NCBI GenBank assembly: GCA_046342195.1 | Contig: JBKDQE010000013.1 | Location: forward strand, 62,001 to 126,000 | DNA length: 64,000 nt | DNA from: CANHBY01 sp046342195 | Lineage (GTDB): Bacteria > Pseudomonadota > Gammaproteobacteria > Burkholderiales > Burkholderiaceae_C | Reading direction: 5' to 3' | Part shown: positions 63,467 to 64,000 of the stretch, piece after piece | Position numbering within the stretch: position 1 is the stretch's first letter | How the letters are laid out: each line of letters opens with the position of its first letter | Program-made: the position numbers and the translations under genes | The notes under the pieces: generated by a model | Database searches by the model: none | Seen by the model: only the letters and a program-made list of their open reading frames with translations | Told to the model about the DNA's origin: nothing

Positions 63467-64000
63467 ATGCCTTCAGAAGATAACAAGGAATTCATCCTAC
63501 CCATTATTGGGATGAGCTGTGCAAGTTGCGCCTCACGGCTAGAAAAATCTTTGCTGGGAACAGCAGGAGTCGTCTCTGCTGAAGTGAATTTTGCCAGTGA
63601 ATTGGCCAGGGTTGTTTGCCGCCCTTCCCTGCCCTTGCGTTCTCTCATTGAGGCGGTCAAGCAGGCTGGTTATGGCGTAAAAACCCAGGCTCATACCTTG
63701 TCTATTCGTGGCATGAGTTGTGCGGCTTGTGTAAGCCGGGTCGAAAAATGCCTGATTGCCGTGCCTGGGGTTCTGAGCTCAGCAGTCAACCTCGCGACCG
63801 AGTTGGCCACGCTTGAGGCCTTGCCTTCCGTGGATTATTCAGCTCTACAAGCTGCGGTTCAGCAGGCGGGCTACGAATTGAACCCGGCAAGATTGTCAGG
63901 CAATGTGACGTTGCACGGGGTTTCAGAGGGCTTCTTGGTGGGTGTCGGGTTGGCTCTGAGCCTGCCCTTGATGCTTCCGATGCTGCTGTCTCCGTGGGAG
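63467..64000 (+). CDS. copA: Copper-translocating P-type ATPase, N-terminal part (cut by window edge)
   Basis: The first 178 codons of a P1B-type ATPase. Two N-terminal HMA domains are visible, with GMSCASCASRLEK (~residue 14) and GMSCAACVSRVEKC (~83), followed by the first membrane helix (LVGVGLALSLPLMLPMLL). The ATG at 63467 has GGAGG 10 bases upstream; another ATG at 63463 is out of frame. The paired copZ supports Cu(I) export as the role. The catalytic DKTG and CPC motifs lie beyond the window. Confidence 0.9.
   Translation, partial: MPSEDNKEFILPIIGMSCASCASRLEKSLLGTAGVVSAEVNFASELARVVCRPSLPLRSLIEAVKQAGYGVKTQAHTLSIRGMSCAACVSRVEKCLIAVPGVLSSAVNLATELATLEALPSVDYSALQAAVQQAGYELNPARLSGNVTLHGVSEGFLVGVGLALSLPLMLPMLLSPWE

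Overview
The window is a stretch of chromosome from a motile Gram-negative bacterium, almost certainly a betaproteobacterium of the order Burkholderiales. The evidence is the block thrS-infC-rpmI-rplT-pheS-pheT-ihfA-merR-tRNA-Pro, the tandem Aat and Bpt aminoacyl-transferases, a DUF4254-heptosyltransferase pair, YhdP, GlnE, a periplasmic retropepsin-like protease and an arginine/lysine/ornithine decarboxylase of the type common in that order. I cannot name the genus. Base composition is moderate, with one very AT-rich patch near 48.5-49.7 kb. Both edges cut genes: uvrB on the left and a copper P-type ATPase on the right.

Layout. 0-15.8 kb: end of uvrB, Na/Pi-type transporter, cardiolipin synthase-like PLD protein, fbp, spoT, a small cytochrome c, NAD(P)HX repair enzyme, then a tight run mltB-like/aat/bpt followed by fabI, and an opposing amino-acid decarboxylase. 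15.8-17.0 kb: two unrecognised small genes among repeat remnants. 17.0-25.3 kb (minus strand): tRNA-Pro, merR, ihfA, pheT, pheS, rplT, rpmI, infC, thrS, the translation-machinery block. 25.3-34 kb (minus): two small envelope proteins, a diguanylate cyclase, a REC-GGDEF-EAL regulator, a decayed hybrid histidine kinase, and an LPS core pair (heptosyltransferase, DUF4254). 34-41 kb: queA, yajQ, retropepsin-like protease, hemB facing away from a HemJ-type protoporphyrinogen oxidase, VanZ, TSUP permease, nitrilase-family amidase. 41-48.2 kb: yhdP and glnE, divergent. 48.2-49.8 kb: AT-rich island with a lytic-transglycosylase-like protein of unknown role. 49.8-55.7 kb: thyA, an MsbA-like ABC exporter, ispD-ispF, an EnvZ/OmpR-like pair. 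55.8-63.2 kb: flagellar genes fliE / fliFGHIJK. 63.2 kb to the end: a copper chaperone and copper ATPase, head to head.

The most notable signals are regulatory. Upstream of thrS lies a complete set of parts for threonine attenuation: a 14-codon leader with three Thr codons, an antiterminator arm just after its stop codon, and an intrinsic terminator ending close to the thrS start. A second strong intrinsic terminator sits between rplT and pheS behind Phe-rich reading frames. infC starts with the non-standard codon ATC, and a long perfect stem lies just upstream of rpmI where the L20 operator is found in other bacteria. Other points are a soluble SLT-like protein in the AT-rich island, a hybrid kinase broken by truncation, a nonsense codon and two frameshifts beside an intact c-di-GMP response regulator, copper genes whose start codons are 2 bp apart, and a family of short repeat remnants at three sites. 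All functional calls come from reading motifs by eye; no database search was run.
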